13,582 bases of DNA from Bacteroidota bacterium (lineage in GTDB: Bacteria > Bacteroidota > Bacteroidia > B-17B0 > Aurantibacillaceae): assembly GCA_025360565.1 (NCBI GenBank), contig JANYBY010000276.1:1-13582 (forward strand). Direction: 5' to 3'. The notes under the pieces are model-generated. The model saw only the letters and a list, made by a program, of their open reading frames with translations. It did no database searches and was not told the origin of the DNA. Of this stretch, positions 7,158-13,494 are shown piece by piece (the stretch's first letter is position 1; each line of letters begins with the position of its first letter). The position numbers were made by a program, and so were the translations under genes.

Positions 7158-8720
7158 TTATTTGTTAACCTGCGAATTATTTAGCGCATCCCATTTTTGT
7201 TTTATTTCCAAAGCAAGGGCTTCCGGCACTGAATTCGCGCAACATTCCATCAAAAAATTCAGGTCTTTCATGGCGTTTTTTACATCGCCAATTTTATTAT
7301 AAGCGGCGCAGCGGTTCAAATAATATTCTTTCTTAAATGGCGCTTTCTCGATCGACATGGTAAAATCATAGATCGCTTCGTTAAACATTCCCAAATAAAA
7401 ATAAGAACTGCCGCGGTTGTTGTAGATCCCAATTTTATCCGGCCTTAACTCAAGCGCTTTTGTGTAGTAGGGAATTGCTTCTTTGTAATTGGCCTTCGCG
7501 TAAAGCAGATCGGCATATTGAAGCTTGAAAAAATAATAATCCGGATTACCTTTTATTCCTTCTATTAAAAAAGCGGTTTTGTCCTTATACACATCCATTC
7601 GTGAAAATGTTTTTACGCTTAATAATATGATTATGCTTGTGAAAATAATTTCGACGATTCTCCTCTTAAAATCAATTTTTATTTGAGAAATAAATAATAA
7701 TAATCCCGCTAAAGAAGTGTAGCCCCTATGTTCAAATTGTTCGCCTATACCTTTTGAGGCCCCGTACCAAACCGGAATTAGCAATAAAAAGAAAAACAGC
7801 AATAAGCCGAAGTACGCTGTATTCTTATTCTTTAAGCCGGGTTTAAACCAAAAAGTTAAAATTAAAATAATTACAATTACACCGGAAAAAATAGGCGTAT
7901 TTGTTACCGTAGGAAAAACCGATAAATGAACCGGAAAAATATCTTTTCCGAGATAGAGCAGGATTCCCTTTGCAAAAGAAATTATATTGCCGATAAATGT
8001 TCCGTTGCCAATTGGTAATTGATCGGCGATCTTCATTCTTAAAAAGATCCAGCAAAGAGAAATGGCTGCCCAAAAAATTAAATATATAAAAATAGATCTT
8101 TTACTTACTTTATTTATACTGCAGTAAACCAAATAAACCAACGGAAGTACGATCGCGTTTTCCTTCGTAAGGAGTGCGCAAATAAATAATAATAAATGAG
8201 CAATTAAACCGATTAATTTGCTTTTTACAAAGTGTTGATGCAAACAGATCAACGAAGCTAAAACAAAAACACAGAGCATCAGGTCATTCCTGCCCGGCAC
8301 CCAGGCCACTGCATGAAGTGTAATGGGATGAACAGCAAATATTAAGGACAAGAAAAACGCGCTAGCTTTTTCGACGCCGTTCAGTAATAAAAACTTTCTG
8401 AGAAGTAAGATTGCCGCTAAATGCCAAAGCAGATTTGTGAAATGATAAATAAAAGGAGACAGCTTGCCTAAATGATAATCTAATATTATGGTCATTAAAA
8501 ACAATGGGCGATAATATATGCCCGCTAGAGGCGTACTGAAAGCATCAAAAAAACTTTGTTTATTTTCAAGATAAGTACCATTGTTTACGATCATCCATTG
8601 TTCATCCATTGGGGTAAATCCAAAAAATAAGCTTTTCAAGTAAACAATTGTCGTAACGATCACCAGTATAGCGAAAACGAGAATTTTATTCTCAGCAAAA
8701 TTATTAAACGCCGTTTTCAT
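7158..8720 (-). CDS. TMTC-like membrane glycosyltransferase with C-terminal TPR repeats
   Basis: A 520-residue polytopic protein. Residues 1-~370 hold about ten hydrophobic helices with the layout of GT-C family transferases. The first external loop carries the acidic pair Asp39-Glu40 in PMDEQWMIVNN, the place where protein O-mannosyltransferases have their catalytic acidic pair. HPITLHAVAWVPGRNDLML (131-149) matches the hallmark of TMTC-type proteins (HP-x-x-x-x-AVAW-V-x-GR-x-DLL), and TKENAIVLPLVYL (185-197) corresponds to the K-E-x-x segment. Residues 396-497 form about three TPRs, for example YKEAIPYYTKALELRPD and MFNEAIYDFTMSIEKAP. By analogy it transfers a sugar from a lipid-linked donor to proteins or lipids, the TPRs binding a partner. 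Substrate is unknown. It follows the YdjM-like gene by 43 bp but also has its own candidate promoter. Confidence 0.8.
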   Translation of the reverse strand: MKTAFNNFAENKILVFAILVIVTTIVYLKSLFFGFTPMDEQWMIVNNGTYLENKQSFFDAFSTPLAGIYYRPLFLMTIILDYHLGKLSPFIYHFTNLLWHLAAILLLRKFLLLNGVEKASAFFLSLIFAVHPITLHAVAWVPGRNDLMLCVFVLASLICLHQHFVKSKLIGLIAHLLLFICALLTKENAIVLPLVYLVYCSINKVSKRSIFIYLIFWAAISLCWIFLRMKIADQLPIGNGTFIGNIISFAKGILLYLGKDIFPVHLSVFPTVTNTPIFSGVIVIILILTFWFKPGLKNKNTAYFGLLLFFFLLLIPVWYGASKGIGEQFEHRGYTSLAGLLLFISQIKIDFKRRIVEIIFTSIIILLSVKTFSRMDVYKDKTAFLIEGIKGNPDYYFFKLQYADLLYAKANYKEAIPYYTKALELRPDKIGIYNNRGSSYFYLGMFNEAIYDFTMSIEKAPFKKEYYLNRCAAYNKIGDVKNAMKDLNFLMECCANSVPEALALEIKQKWDALNNSQVNK

Positions 8721-8743
8721 TCAAAAAATGAATTTTATATTGT

Positions 8744-8751
8744 CAAATATA
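8744..8751 (-). promoter_or_regulatory. Candidate -7 box of the TMTC-like gene
   Basis: Minus-strand TATATTTG is an exact TAnnTTTG match, 23 bp before the ATG. A TTTG at 8775-8778 lies 23 bp further upstream, somewhat beyond the usual spacing, inside the end of the YdjM-like gene. The TMTC-like gene may thus have its own start as well as read-through. Confidence 0.4.
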
Positions 8752-8763
8752 AGTAATAAGAAT

Positions 8764-9291
8764 TTACTTCTTTACAAACTTCATCAGCAGCAAATACGCG
8801 AAACAAGGAATACCGATCCAGATCAGTTCGCTTTTAATGATGCCCAAGCCCCAATGCGAAAAAAACCGTTGAATACTTAAGGGCGAAACTTTAATTGGCC
8901 TAAACGGAAAAAAATAACGATGGTTATCAAAGGGAGAAAAAATAGCCACGCCCAAACCTCCGTTGGTTAACATATCCAGCAAACCATGTGAGGCACCGCA
9001 CAAAAAGAAAAACAAACAATATTTTAAACCGTTTGGTCCAAACAATTTTTCATTTCTGAAAAAAACAGCCGTAATTAAAATGGCGACGATCAAACAGAAA
9101 AATAACGAATGAAAAAAACCTCGGTGCCCCAAAAAATGATCATAATCCACAAAGTTAAACATGATCACATCCGCATCCGGCAAAATAGCACAAACTGAGC
9201 CGAGAATCCAGAATTTGGCGGAAGTTAATTTAGAGGAATAGCTTTTTCCGATAGTAATTGCCATTAAGGCGTGAGAGAATACTGATGCCAT
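8764..9291 (-). CDS. YdjM-like membrane-bound metal-dependent hydrolase
   Basis: A 175-residue protein with about four hydrophobic helices. It carries the conserved polar residues of the YdjM/LexA-regulated inner-membrane hydrolase family (DUF457): FSHALMA at the N-terminus (His7), LPDADV (Asp39 and Asp41), GHRGFFHS (His56, His61) and ASHGLLDMLTNGG (His102, Asp106). The spaced His/Asp residues in membrane helices suggest a metal site, and members are annotated as membrane-bound metal-dependent hydrolases. The substrate is not established; lipid or phospholipid turnover is possible. The C-terminal half has FSPFDNHRYFFPFRPIKVSP and one last membrane helix. It starts 54 bp after the toxin gene and leads into the TMTC-like gene, so it may belong to one envelope-related transcript. 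Length is normal for the family. Confidence 0.82.
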   Translation of the reverse strand: MASVFSHALMAITIGKSYSSKLTSAKFWILGSVCAILPDADVIMFNFVDYDHFLGHRGFFHSLFFCLIVAILITAVFFRNEKLFGPNGLKYCLFFFLCGASHGLLDMLTNGGLGVAIFSPFDNHRYFFPFRPIKVSPLSIQRFFSHWGLGIIKSELIWIGIPCFAYLLLMKFVKK

Positions 9292-9345
9292 TATTTATAA
9301 TTTTTTTCAGTGGACAAACATTCGGTCGGCACATTTCGGCAAACC

Positions 9346-9612
9346 TTATGGAAATCCTTTATAAATATCTTTCCTATGTTCAAAAACAACAAAGTAGACA
9401 ATTTCGTGATCAATTTTTATTCCAATTCGGTAATCACCAACCCTTATACGAAAATAGACATCATAACCCGACAATTTTTTTAAGTTCTTGATTTGGCTGA
9501 CATTTTGTGCGGACTCGGCTTGCGTTATGCAACCTACAATTGAATCCTTCAGGTGTTTATTCCTGAGTTTCTTTAGTTCTTTAAGAAATGATTTTTTAAA
9601 CTCAACCTTCAT
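9346..9612 (-). CDS. RelE/ParE-family toxin of a type II toxin-antitoxin pair
   Basis: An 88-residue basic protein with the RelE fold order: MKVEFKKSFLKELKKLRNKH at the start (strand and helix rich in Lys), then a helix with SIVGCITQAE, and the strand block YDVYFRIRVGDYRIGIKID and IVYFVVFEHRKDIYKGFP. The closing HRKDIYK is typical of RelE-like toxins, and Arg/His residues there have been implicated in mRNA cleavage on the ribosome in characterised members. Whether this one cleaves mRNA or acts on another target cannot be read from sequence. Its ATG overlaps the antitoxin stop by 4 bp (ATGA), the normal antitoxin-first order. The gene is intact, so the module may be active. Confidence 0.88.
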   Translation of the reverse strand: MKVEFKKSFLKELKKLRNKHLKDSIVGCITQAESAQNVSQIKNLKKLSGYDVYFRIRVGDYRIGIKIDHEIVYFVVFEHRKDIYKGFP

Positions 9613-9806
9613 CTAACCAAAGCTTTCATTACCTCACTACGACTTACGGTTGCAGACTTCATTCCGGCTTCAATTTTCTGGGCCAGTTTCCAATCTTCAA
9701 CTTGAGAGTGCGTAAGCGCTTTAGCCGACATTCCCAGTTTTTTTGCGAGACTTAAAATAAAGCTTAAGTCTGCTTTCTTCTCCACATTAATCAATACCGT
9801 TTCCAT
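9609..9806 (-). CDS. Antitoxin of the RelE-type module
   Basis: A 65-residue protein, start ATG at 9804-9806, with little membrane or domain character. The N-terminal METVLINVEKKADLSFILSLAKKLG could be a short strand plus helix, and the rest is helical, with SQVEDWKLAQKIEAGMKSA and SRSEVMKALVR at the end. Its position directly upstream of, and overlapping by 4 bp, a RelE toxin gene marks it as the partner. Antitoxins of this kind bind the toxin through a C-terminal part and usually repress their own promoter with the N-terminal part. The family is not recognised with certainty; the call rests mainly on context. Confidence 0.75.
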   Translation of the reverse strand: METVLINVEKKADLSFILSLAKKLGMSAKALTHSQVEDWKLAQKIEAGMKSATVSRSEVMKALVR

Positions 9807-9822
9807 GACATTTAGTTTACTT

Positions 9823-9853
9823 CAAATTTAATAAATTTTCAATACATTTCAAA
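9823..9853 (-). promoter_or_regulatory. Promoter of the toxin-antitoxin operon
   Basis: On the minus strand, TTTG (9850-9853) and TAAATTTG (9823-9830) are separated by 19 bp, matching the Bacteroidota consensus TTTG-N19/20-TAnnTTTG. The ATG of the antitoxin lies 16 bp downstream of the -7 box. This is the best-matching promoter in the window; an autorepression site here is expected but not visible as a clear palindrome. Confidence 0.65.
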
Positions 9854-9910
9854 ACCGTTGAACACTCAAACGAAATATAACTCAGGCGCTGCAACAAATT
9901 ATATAACAGT

Positions 9911-9945
9911 ATTTGCGATCATCCCGATAGCTATTGGGATTTGCG
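9911..9945. repeat. REP-like palindrome flanked by ATTTGCG direct repeats
   Basis: Bases 9921-9940 form a 20-base near-perfect palindrome (ATCCCGATAGCTATTGGGAT, one mismatch, a G-U wobble in RNA). ATTTGCG occurs on both sides (9911-9917 and 9939-9945, the second overlapping the palindrome). It lies in the 200-bp gap between the VOC gene and the antitoxin. Similar palindromes are, from memory, scattered in Bacteroidota intergenic regions. No T-run follows, so it is not a clear terminator. Confidence 0.5.
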
Positions 9946-10006
9946 GGTTGAGCTCTAAATGTTTACTTAGACTTAGAAAAAAACGCACTTAAGCCTTAAG
10001 ATCAAC

Positions 10007-10399
10007 TCAGCCCATGGGGGTACAGATCTCAATTAAAAAACCATTCGGATCCTTTACATAAGCAACGGTTTGTCCCCATGGTTTTGTTTTTGGTTTTTCA
10101 AACAATTTTGCACCGGCCTTTATCGCGGCCTTAATTGTTTTATCTACATCATCGGTTGTTAAACCAATTTCCATTGCAAAAGGTTTACCGCTTACTTTAC
10201 TTTCAATAAAACCTTTTGGCAAATTACTTTTTGCCAGTTTACTATTTGCAAACGATAGTGTAGTCTCTCCGGTATCCAATTCGCCATACGCATTTCCTTC
10301 CGAAATAAATTTTCGTTTAAAACCAAAAGCTTTTTCGTAAAAGGAAATTGTTTTCACAACATCCTTTACATAAAAAATAGTGTAAGCGAATTTTATCAT
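10007..10399 (-). CDS. VOC-family protein (glyoxalase/bleomycin-resistance fold)
   Basis: A 130-residue protein made of two beta-alpha-beta-beta-beta units. Unit one (1-51) has FAYTIFYVKDVVKTISFYEKAFGF and GNAYGELDTGETTLSF. Unit two (74-126) has PFAMEIGLTTDDVDKTIKAAIKAGAKLFEKP and ends with AYVKDPNGFLIEICTP, the best-known VOC signature. Candidate metal ligands are Glu40 (GEL), Glu78 (MEI, where many members have His) and Glu124 (FLIEI), so metal chemistry may differ from glyoxalase I or be absent. Family members include glyoxalases, ring-cleaving dioxygenases, fosfomycin-type transferases and antibiotic-binding proteins; none can be chosen here. It starts 3 bp after the stop of the SPFH gene, and so is the distal gene of that operon. 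Confidence 0.85.
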   Translation of the reverse strand: MIKFAYTIFYVKDVVKTISFYEKAFGFKRKFISEGNAYGELDTGETTLSFANSKLAKSNLPKGFIESKVSGKPFAMEIGLTTDDVDKTIKAAIKAGAKLFEKPKTKPWGQTVAYVKDPNGFLIEICTPMG

Positions 10400-10402
10400 G
10401 GT

Positions 10403-12346
10403 TTATTTTTTCCCGTCATCTTTTTTTCCATCAGTGGCTAATCCTGTCGAAGCATCTCTCTTTGCGTTTCTTTCCATAATGCCATCTAACAGCTGCAGAC
10501 CCAAAAGCCCGTTGATAGGGCCATTCTGCCCATCTCCCCCGCCGGTAATTAAGATCTCAGGAATAATTTTTATTTTTTCTTTGCCAATTTGTTCGGTTAC
10601 TTTTAATTTGGTAAAGTTATCGCCACCCATGGCTTCAACCGATAATTTATAAGCCGTAGCATTTGATTTACCAATGGCTAAAATTTTCTCCGCCTCGGCA
10701 TTACCTGTAACACTTATTTTTTCGGCTTCGGCATTTGCAAGCGCTTTAATTTTTTCAGCTTCGGCGTTGGCTGTTACTTTTGTTTTTTCGGCATCGGCAT
10801 TTGCAATAATTTTTAGTCTGTCTGCTTCGGCAACCGACGATATTTTCACGCCGCTTGCTTCACCTGTTGCTTTCTTCACAGCCGCGTCTGCTATACGTTC
10901 CGCGATCAATACTCCCTGATCGGCTTTTACAATTTCTTTTTGCATATCGGCTACCGCAGTTTCTTTTTCTAACGTTTGGCGTGTAACCTCAGCGCGTTTT
11001 TGAGTTTCGAAAGTTGTATTTTGTTCTTCGGCAATTTTACGGTCGGTTAATGTTTTCATTAAACTTTCAGGCGGCACTATGTCGCCAATCAAAGTATCAA
11101 CGCCGTTTACATTATATTCCTCTAACACTTCGCTAATACGTTTTTTAGCGGCGTCTTGTCTTTCCTTACGAGTACTTAAAAAAGCGATAACGTCACTGTC
11201 CTGCGCCGAATTTCTAAAATAATTACCTATTGTAGGTTCTAATACTTGACCAACTAAATTCATCATGCTTCCAAAGCGAGCAATTACTTTTGGGGCTTCG
11301 GTAGTTGGAATGTGAATAATTTGCGACACATCTAAATTAAAAGGGAAACCATCTTTTGAACGCACAGTGATGGTAGACAAATTTTTATCTAATTGATGTG
11401 ATTCGCTGCGGGCATTGGCCCAGTTTAAAACTAAGTTTGTGGTAGGAACCAATTCTACCTTCATAATAAAAGTATTAATTGGATATTTACCCGGGCCCAA
11501 TGGCTCGGCCCAAACACCTTTTTCGCCTTTGCTAACTATGTTACCATGTTTAAATGTAACACCACTAAGATCCTTTCCTTCTTTACCAACATAACTAATT
11601 ACCACGCCAACATAACCAATTGGGATCTCCATCATTTTTATTTGTTCAACACCTACAAACCATGGATTGATGTAATAAGAACCCGCTAAAATTGTTTGAG
11701 GCTGTAAACCTTTATTACCACCGGCTCGTAAAAAAGTATCCGCATCCTGAAAATTATTATGGCCCGCAACATCCTTCCCCGCAATACTTCCTTCTTCAAT
11801 TGGCATACCATCTAAGGTGGTAATAATACCAACCATGCTTTCGTTAATGGTAAACATATCCACCGTAAAAACTTCGAATAAAAAAGTGTTTATGCGATAA
11901 GTACCGGCGGTAATATATGCGCTCTGTCTTCCTTTGCTTCCGCCTTTTGTTAAAAAAGAAACCGTATCCTGAAAACCGTCACACTCCACTTTACGCGCAA
12001 GAATGTGTCCGGTTTCTAATTCTTTTCCATCGCGCGCAACTATTAAACCAATTTTCCCTTGGGGAATAATGGTTAACGCCTGTTTGGTAATTTCGTATTG
12101 CCAGATCCATTTCCAAAAATAAATTCCGGGCGCCAATGTTTGAGCCTGAAAACCCGCTTCACCTTCAACAGCAATAATGCGGCCCGGAGGCAATTCGGAT
12201 TTACCGAAGAGCACAAACTTTTTGGTAACCAAACCAATTTTATCTTCGGGAATTATAATAACCCCGAATAATCTGAAAATTACTTTATAAAAAAGTAATA
12301 ATAATATGGGGATGAGCACCCACCAATAATGCGTTAAGTAGTTCAT
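10403..12346 (-). CDS. SPFH-domain (flotillin/band 7) protein with tandem N-terminal beta repeats and hendecad coiled coil
   Basis: A 647-residue membrane-anchored protein. One hydrophobic helix lies at about 8-20, followed by Lys21 and Arg25, which favours a cytoplasmic body. Residues 31-298 contain four similar beta-rich units, each ending in a G-x-x-(A/P)-x-x-(L/I)-x-(P/A)-G-x-Y motif: AGFQAQTLAPGIY, KGRQSAYITAGTY, KGLQPQTILAGSY and KGVWAEPLGPGKY, with the Tyr at 76, 149, 224 and 288. Residues about 300-425 fit the SPFH domain, followed by an Ala/Glu/Lys-rich helix. Residues 505-559 are five 11-residue repeats of the NAEAEKIKALA kind (DNA 10670-10834). It ends with IIPEILITGGGDG and a charged tail. 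SPFH proteins oligomerise into large membrane-bound cages or rings; this one is assumed to do likewise. The VOC gene follows by 3 bp. Confidence 0.88.
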   Translation of the reverse strand: MNYLTHYWWVLIPILLLLFYKVIFRLFGVIIIPEDKIGLVTKKFVLFGKSELPPGRIIAVEGEAGFQAQTLAPGIYFWKWIWQYEITKQALTIIPQGKIGLIVARDGKELETGHILARKVECDGFQDTVSFLTKGGSKGRQSAYITAGTYRINTFLFEVFTVDMFTINESMVGIITTLDGMPIEEGSIAGKDVAGHNNFQDADTFLRAGGNKGLQPQTILAGSYYINPWFVGVEQIKMMEIPIGYVGVVISYVGKEGKDLSGVTFKHGNIVSKGEKGVWAEPLGPGKYPINTFIMKVELVPTTNLVLNWANARSESHQLDKNLSTITVRSKDGFPFNLDVSQIIHIPTTEAPKVIARFGSMMNLVGQVLEPTIGNYFRNSAQDSDVIAFLSTRKERQDAAKKRISEVLEEYNVNGVDTLIGDIVPPESLMKTLTDRKIAEEQNTTFETQKRAEVTRQTLEKETAVADMQKEIVKADQGVLIAERIADAAVKKATGEASGVKISSVAEADRLKIIANADAEKTKVTANAEAEKIKALANAEAEKISVTGNAEAEKILAIGKSNATAYKLSVEAMGGDNFTKLKVTEQIGKEKIKIIPEILITGGGDGQNGPINGLLGLQLLDGIMERNAKRDASTGLATDGKKDDGKK

Positions 12347-12367
12347 GTGTTTTATTTTTTAGTCTAT

Positions 12368-12375
12368 CAAATGTA
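12368..12375 (-). promoter_or_regulatory. Candidate -7 box of the SPFH-VOC operon
   Basis: Minus-strand TACATTTG is an exact TAnnTTTG match, 21 bp before the ATG at 12346. No good -33 TTTG is seen at the usual distance. Confidence 0.45.
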
Positions 12376-12490
12376 TGTATAGCCTTTATGTAGTAATGAA
12401 CAAGATGTTAACTAAATTAGGGATTGATTTTCGAGAGTTATGAAGGGATAAAATATAATTGATTGATTGTTATTGGGATATGCACTTCCT

Positions 12491-12574
12491 CCGCCTTCAT
12501 GTTATTCTGAAGGCTTTACCAAAAAAATTATCGACCCGAAGCTTGCCTGCCGATAGGTAGGAATCTATTCTAAT
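12491..12574. repeat. Dispersed repeat, copy 1
   Basis: This 84-bp segment matches 12787-12870 with eight differences and no gaps (about 90% identity). It contains TTCTGAAGGC, an A-run, TTATCGACC and then CCTGCCGATAGGTAGG, a short hairpin of six base pairs (one G-U), followed by GAATCT. From memory, TTCTGA...GAATCT intergenic repeats of this kind are common in Bacteroidota genomes. Confidence 0.75.
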
Positions 12575-12582
12575 TGGGCGGC

Positions 12583-12634
12583 ACCCCCTGAAGTAGCCCC
12601 TAACCGTATTTTCCCCTGGGGCACTTCAGGGGGT
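12583..12634. repeat. Large hairpin between the repeat copies
   Basis: Arms 12583-12600 and 12618-12634 pair over 17 bp with one bulged A (12595), with CCCCCTGAAGT facing ACTTCAGGGGG around a 17-base loop. It is GC-rich, stable, and not followed by a T-run, so it is more likely part of a repeat or recombination element than a plain terminator. Confidence 0.6.
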
Positions 12635-12680
12635 CGGGCTTTTCGTTCCAAGCTGCTCGTGTTTTGTAAAGTTTCGCTCA

Positions 12681-12716
12681 CTAAATAATGTGCTTCCTCC
12701 GGTCGCAATTATTTAG
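12681..12716. repeat. Second hairpin between the repeat copies
   Basis: CTAAATAAT (12681-12689) is perfectly complementary to ATTATTTAG (12708-12716), enclosing an 18-base loop with CTTCCTCCGG. It is AT-rich and so weaker than the neighbouring hairpin. Confidence 0.45.
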
Positions 12717-12786
12717 CGGCTCAACTAATACAAACAACTTCGCAGGCTTTTCACTTCAATCCCTGCCGCGCATTTCGCTTTCACTC

Positions 12787-12870
12787 CCGCCCTCACGTCA
12801 TTCTGAAGGCTTAGCCAAAAAAATTATCGACCTGAAGCTTGCCTGCCAATAGGTAGGAATCTGTTCTAAT
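12787..12870. repeat. Dispersed repeat, copy 2
   Basis: Direct-repeat partner of 12491-12574, same orientation, offset 296 bp, eight substitutions and no gaps. The matching hairpin here reads CCTGCCAATAGGTAGG. The two copies bracket the hairpin-rich segment, giving a repeat-hairpins-repeat arrangement. Confidence 0.75.
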
Positions 12871-13142
12871 CCGCTGCATTTAATCTCTCATTTTAAAAAT
12901 ACTACAAAACATAGCAAGGTTTTTCTTGTTCTGTACTTAATTTTGTTCGGCCCGCAGTATTTTTTGATATTAAATTCAACGTGTTTAATTCAACGGGCGA
13001 AAAGTATTGCCATTCCTAAAAAATTGTCTCAGGTTTTTATTACCCTAACCAAATCTGCTACGGAGAACAATAAAATATGATTTTGAGAGAAATATTGGTT
13101 AAATTAGATGAATGGATAGAAGCCACTTTATGGCGGCAATCT

Positions 13143-13184
13143 ACCCAAATTTGGGTGTATACCCGCTACTTTGTAGCGCCTATA
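13143..13184. repeat. Palindrome plus hairpin upstream of the exported-protein ORF
   Basis: ACCCAAATTTGGGT (13143-13156) is a perfect 14-base palindrome. Next to it, 13158-13184 fold as TATA, a CC/CC internal mismatch, CGCTA, a 5-base loop, TAGCG, and TATA. The hairpin leads into TGCTAGTTAG, about 45 bp before the ATG at 13237. Confidence 0.55.
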
Positions 13185-13236
13185 TGCTAGTTAGTACCAA
13201 TTGCGGCGGACAGACATCCGTCAGACACATCACGAC

Positions 13237-13494
13237 ATGAAATATTTCAGCTTTCTAATACTTCAAATTCTCACTGTCGGACTTCTCTCTGCTCAGGACT
13301 TCGATCTCGACGACGGAATTTATTTTGAAAAGCCTCGTTACCGGGACACCACCAAACATAAATATTCTCTTGACAACATTTCCTATAAAGTAAACTCTAT
13401 TCGGATTTATGATTACTATTATGTCGACACAAATGGAGTTAAAAAGAAATTTCTTCATACACTAGTAACATCCCATGTTCCACTTTCAAGATAA
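13237..13494 (+). CDS. Short exported protein, probably truncated at its 3' end
   Basis: The best start is the ATG at 13237, since it begins directly with a signal peptide (MKYFSFLILQILTVGLLSAQ). The frame is open further upstream to a TTG at 13201, but that adds the unlikely leader LRRTDIRQTHHD. The mature part reads DFDLDDGIYFEKPRYRDTTK, then IRIYDYYYVDTNGVKKKF. The last ~13 codons, from about 13455, overlap the end of a minus-strand gene and do not look like the rest, so the original 3' end was probably lost at a junction near 13450. The product would be 85 residues. No family is recognised; a small envelope protein is likely from the signal peptide. Confidence 0.5.
   Translation: MKYFSFLILQILTVGLLSAQDFDLDDGIYFEKPRYRDTTKHKYSLDNISYKVNSIRIYDYYYVDTNGVKKKFLHTLVTSHVPLSR

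Larger units (their letters stand above)
12347..13236. other. Repeat-rich intergenic region of about 890 bp
   Basis: No convincing gene is seen between the SPFH gene and the next exported-protein ORF. The left ~100 bp hold the SPFH promoter. The stretch 12491-12870 is a composite of two direct-repeat copies around two hairpins and is richer in GC than its surroundings. At 12948-13000 a TTCGGCCCG/CGGGCGAA inverted repeat (one bulge) encloses two imperfect copies of TAAATTCAACG. At 13143-13184 there is a palindrome and a hairpin. One 37-codon ORF (13077-13190) ends at the hairpin edge and cannot be judged. Confidence 0.6.

Noticed and set aside
9258..9491. Plus-strand ORF across the toxin and hydrolase genes
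   Set aside because: It is antisense to two supported genes and reads like random sequence.
10674..10919. Plus-strand ORF rich in FSASA repeats
   Set aside because: It is the antisense reading of the hendecad repeats in the SPFH gene; the low-complexity pattern follows from that.
12481..12900. CRISPR array
   Set aside because: Only two copies of an 84-bp unit occur, unevenly spaced, with no short regular repeats or cas genes.
13077..13190. A 37-codon plus-strand ORF, starting right after an in-frame TAA and ending in the hairpin region
   Set aside because: Too short to judge, with no family resemblance or promoter; its end in the hairpin edge may be chance.
13143..13236. Integron attC site
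   Set aside because: GTTAGTA matches the GTTRRRY core only partly, no RYYYAAC partner is found, and no integrase is in view.
13255..13458. Minus-strand ORF opposite the exported-protein ORF
   Set aside because: It is in another frame from the credible minus-strand tail and lies opposite a sequence with a clear signal peptide.
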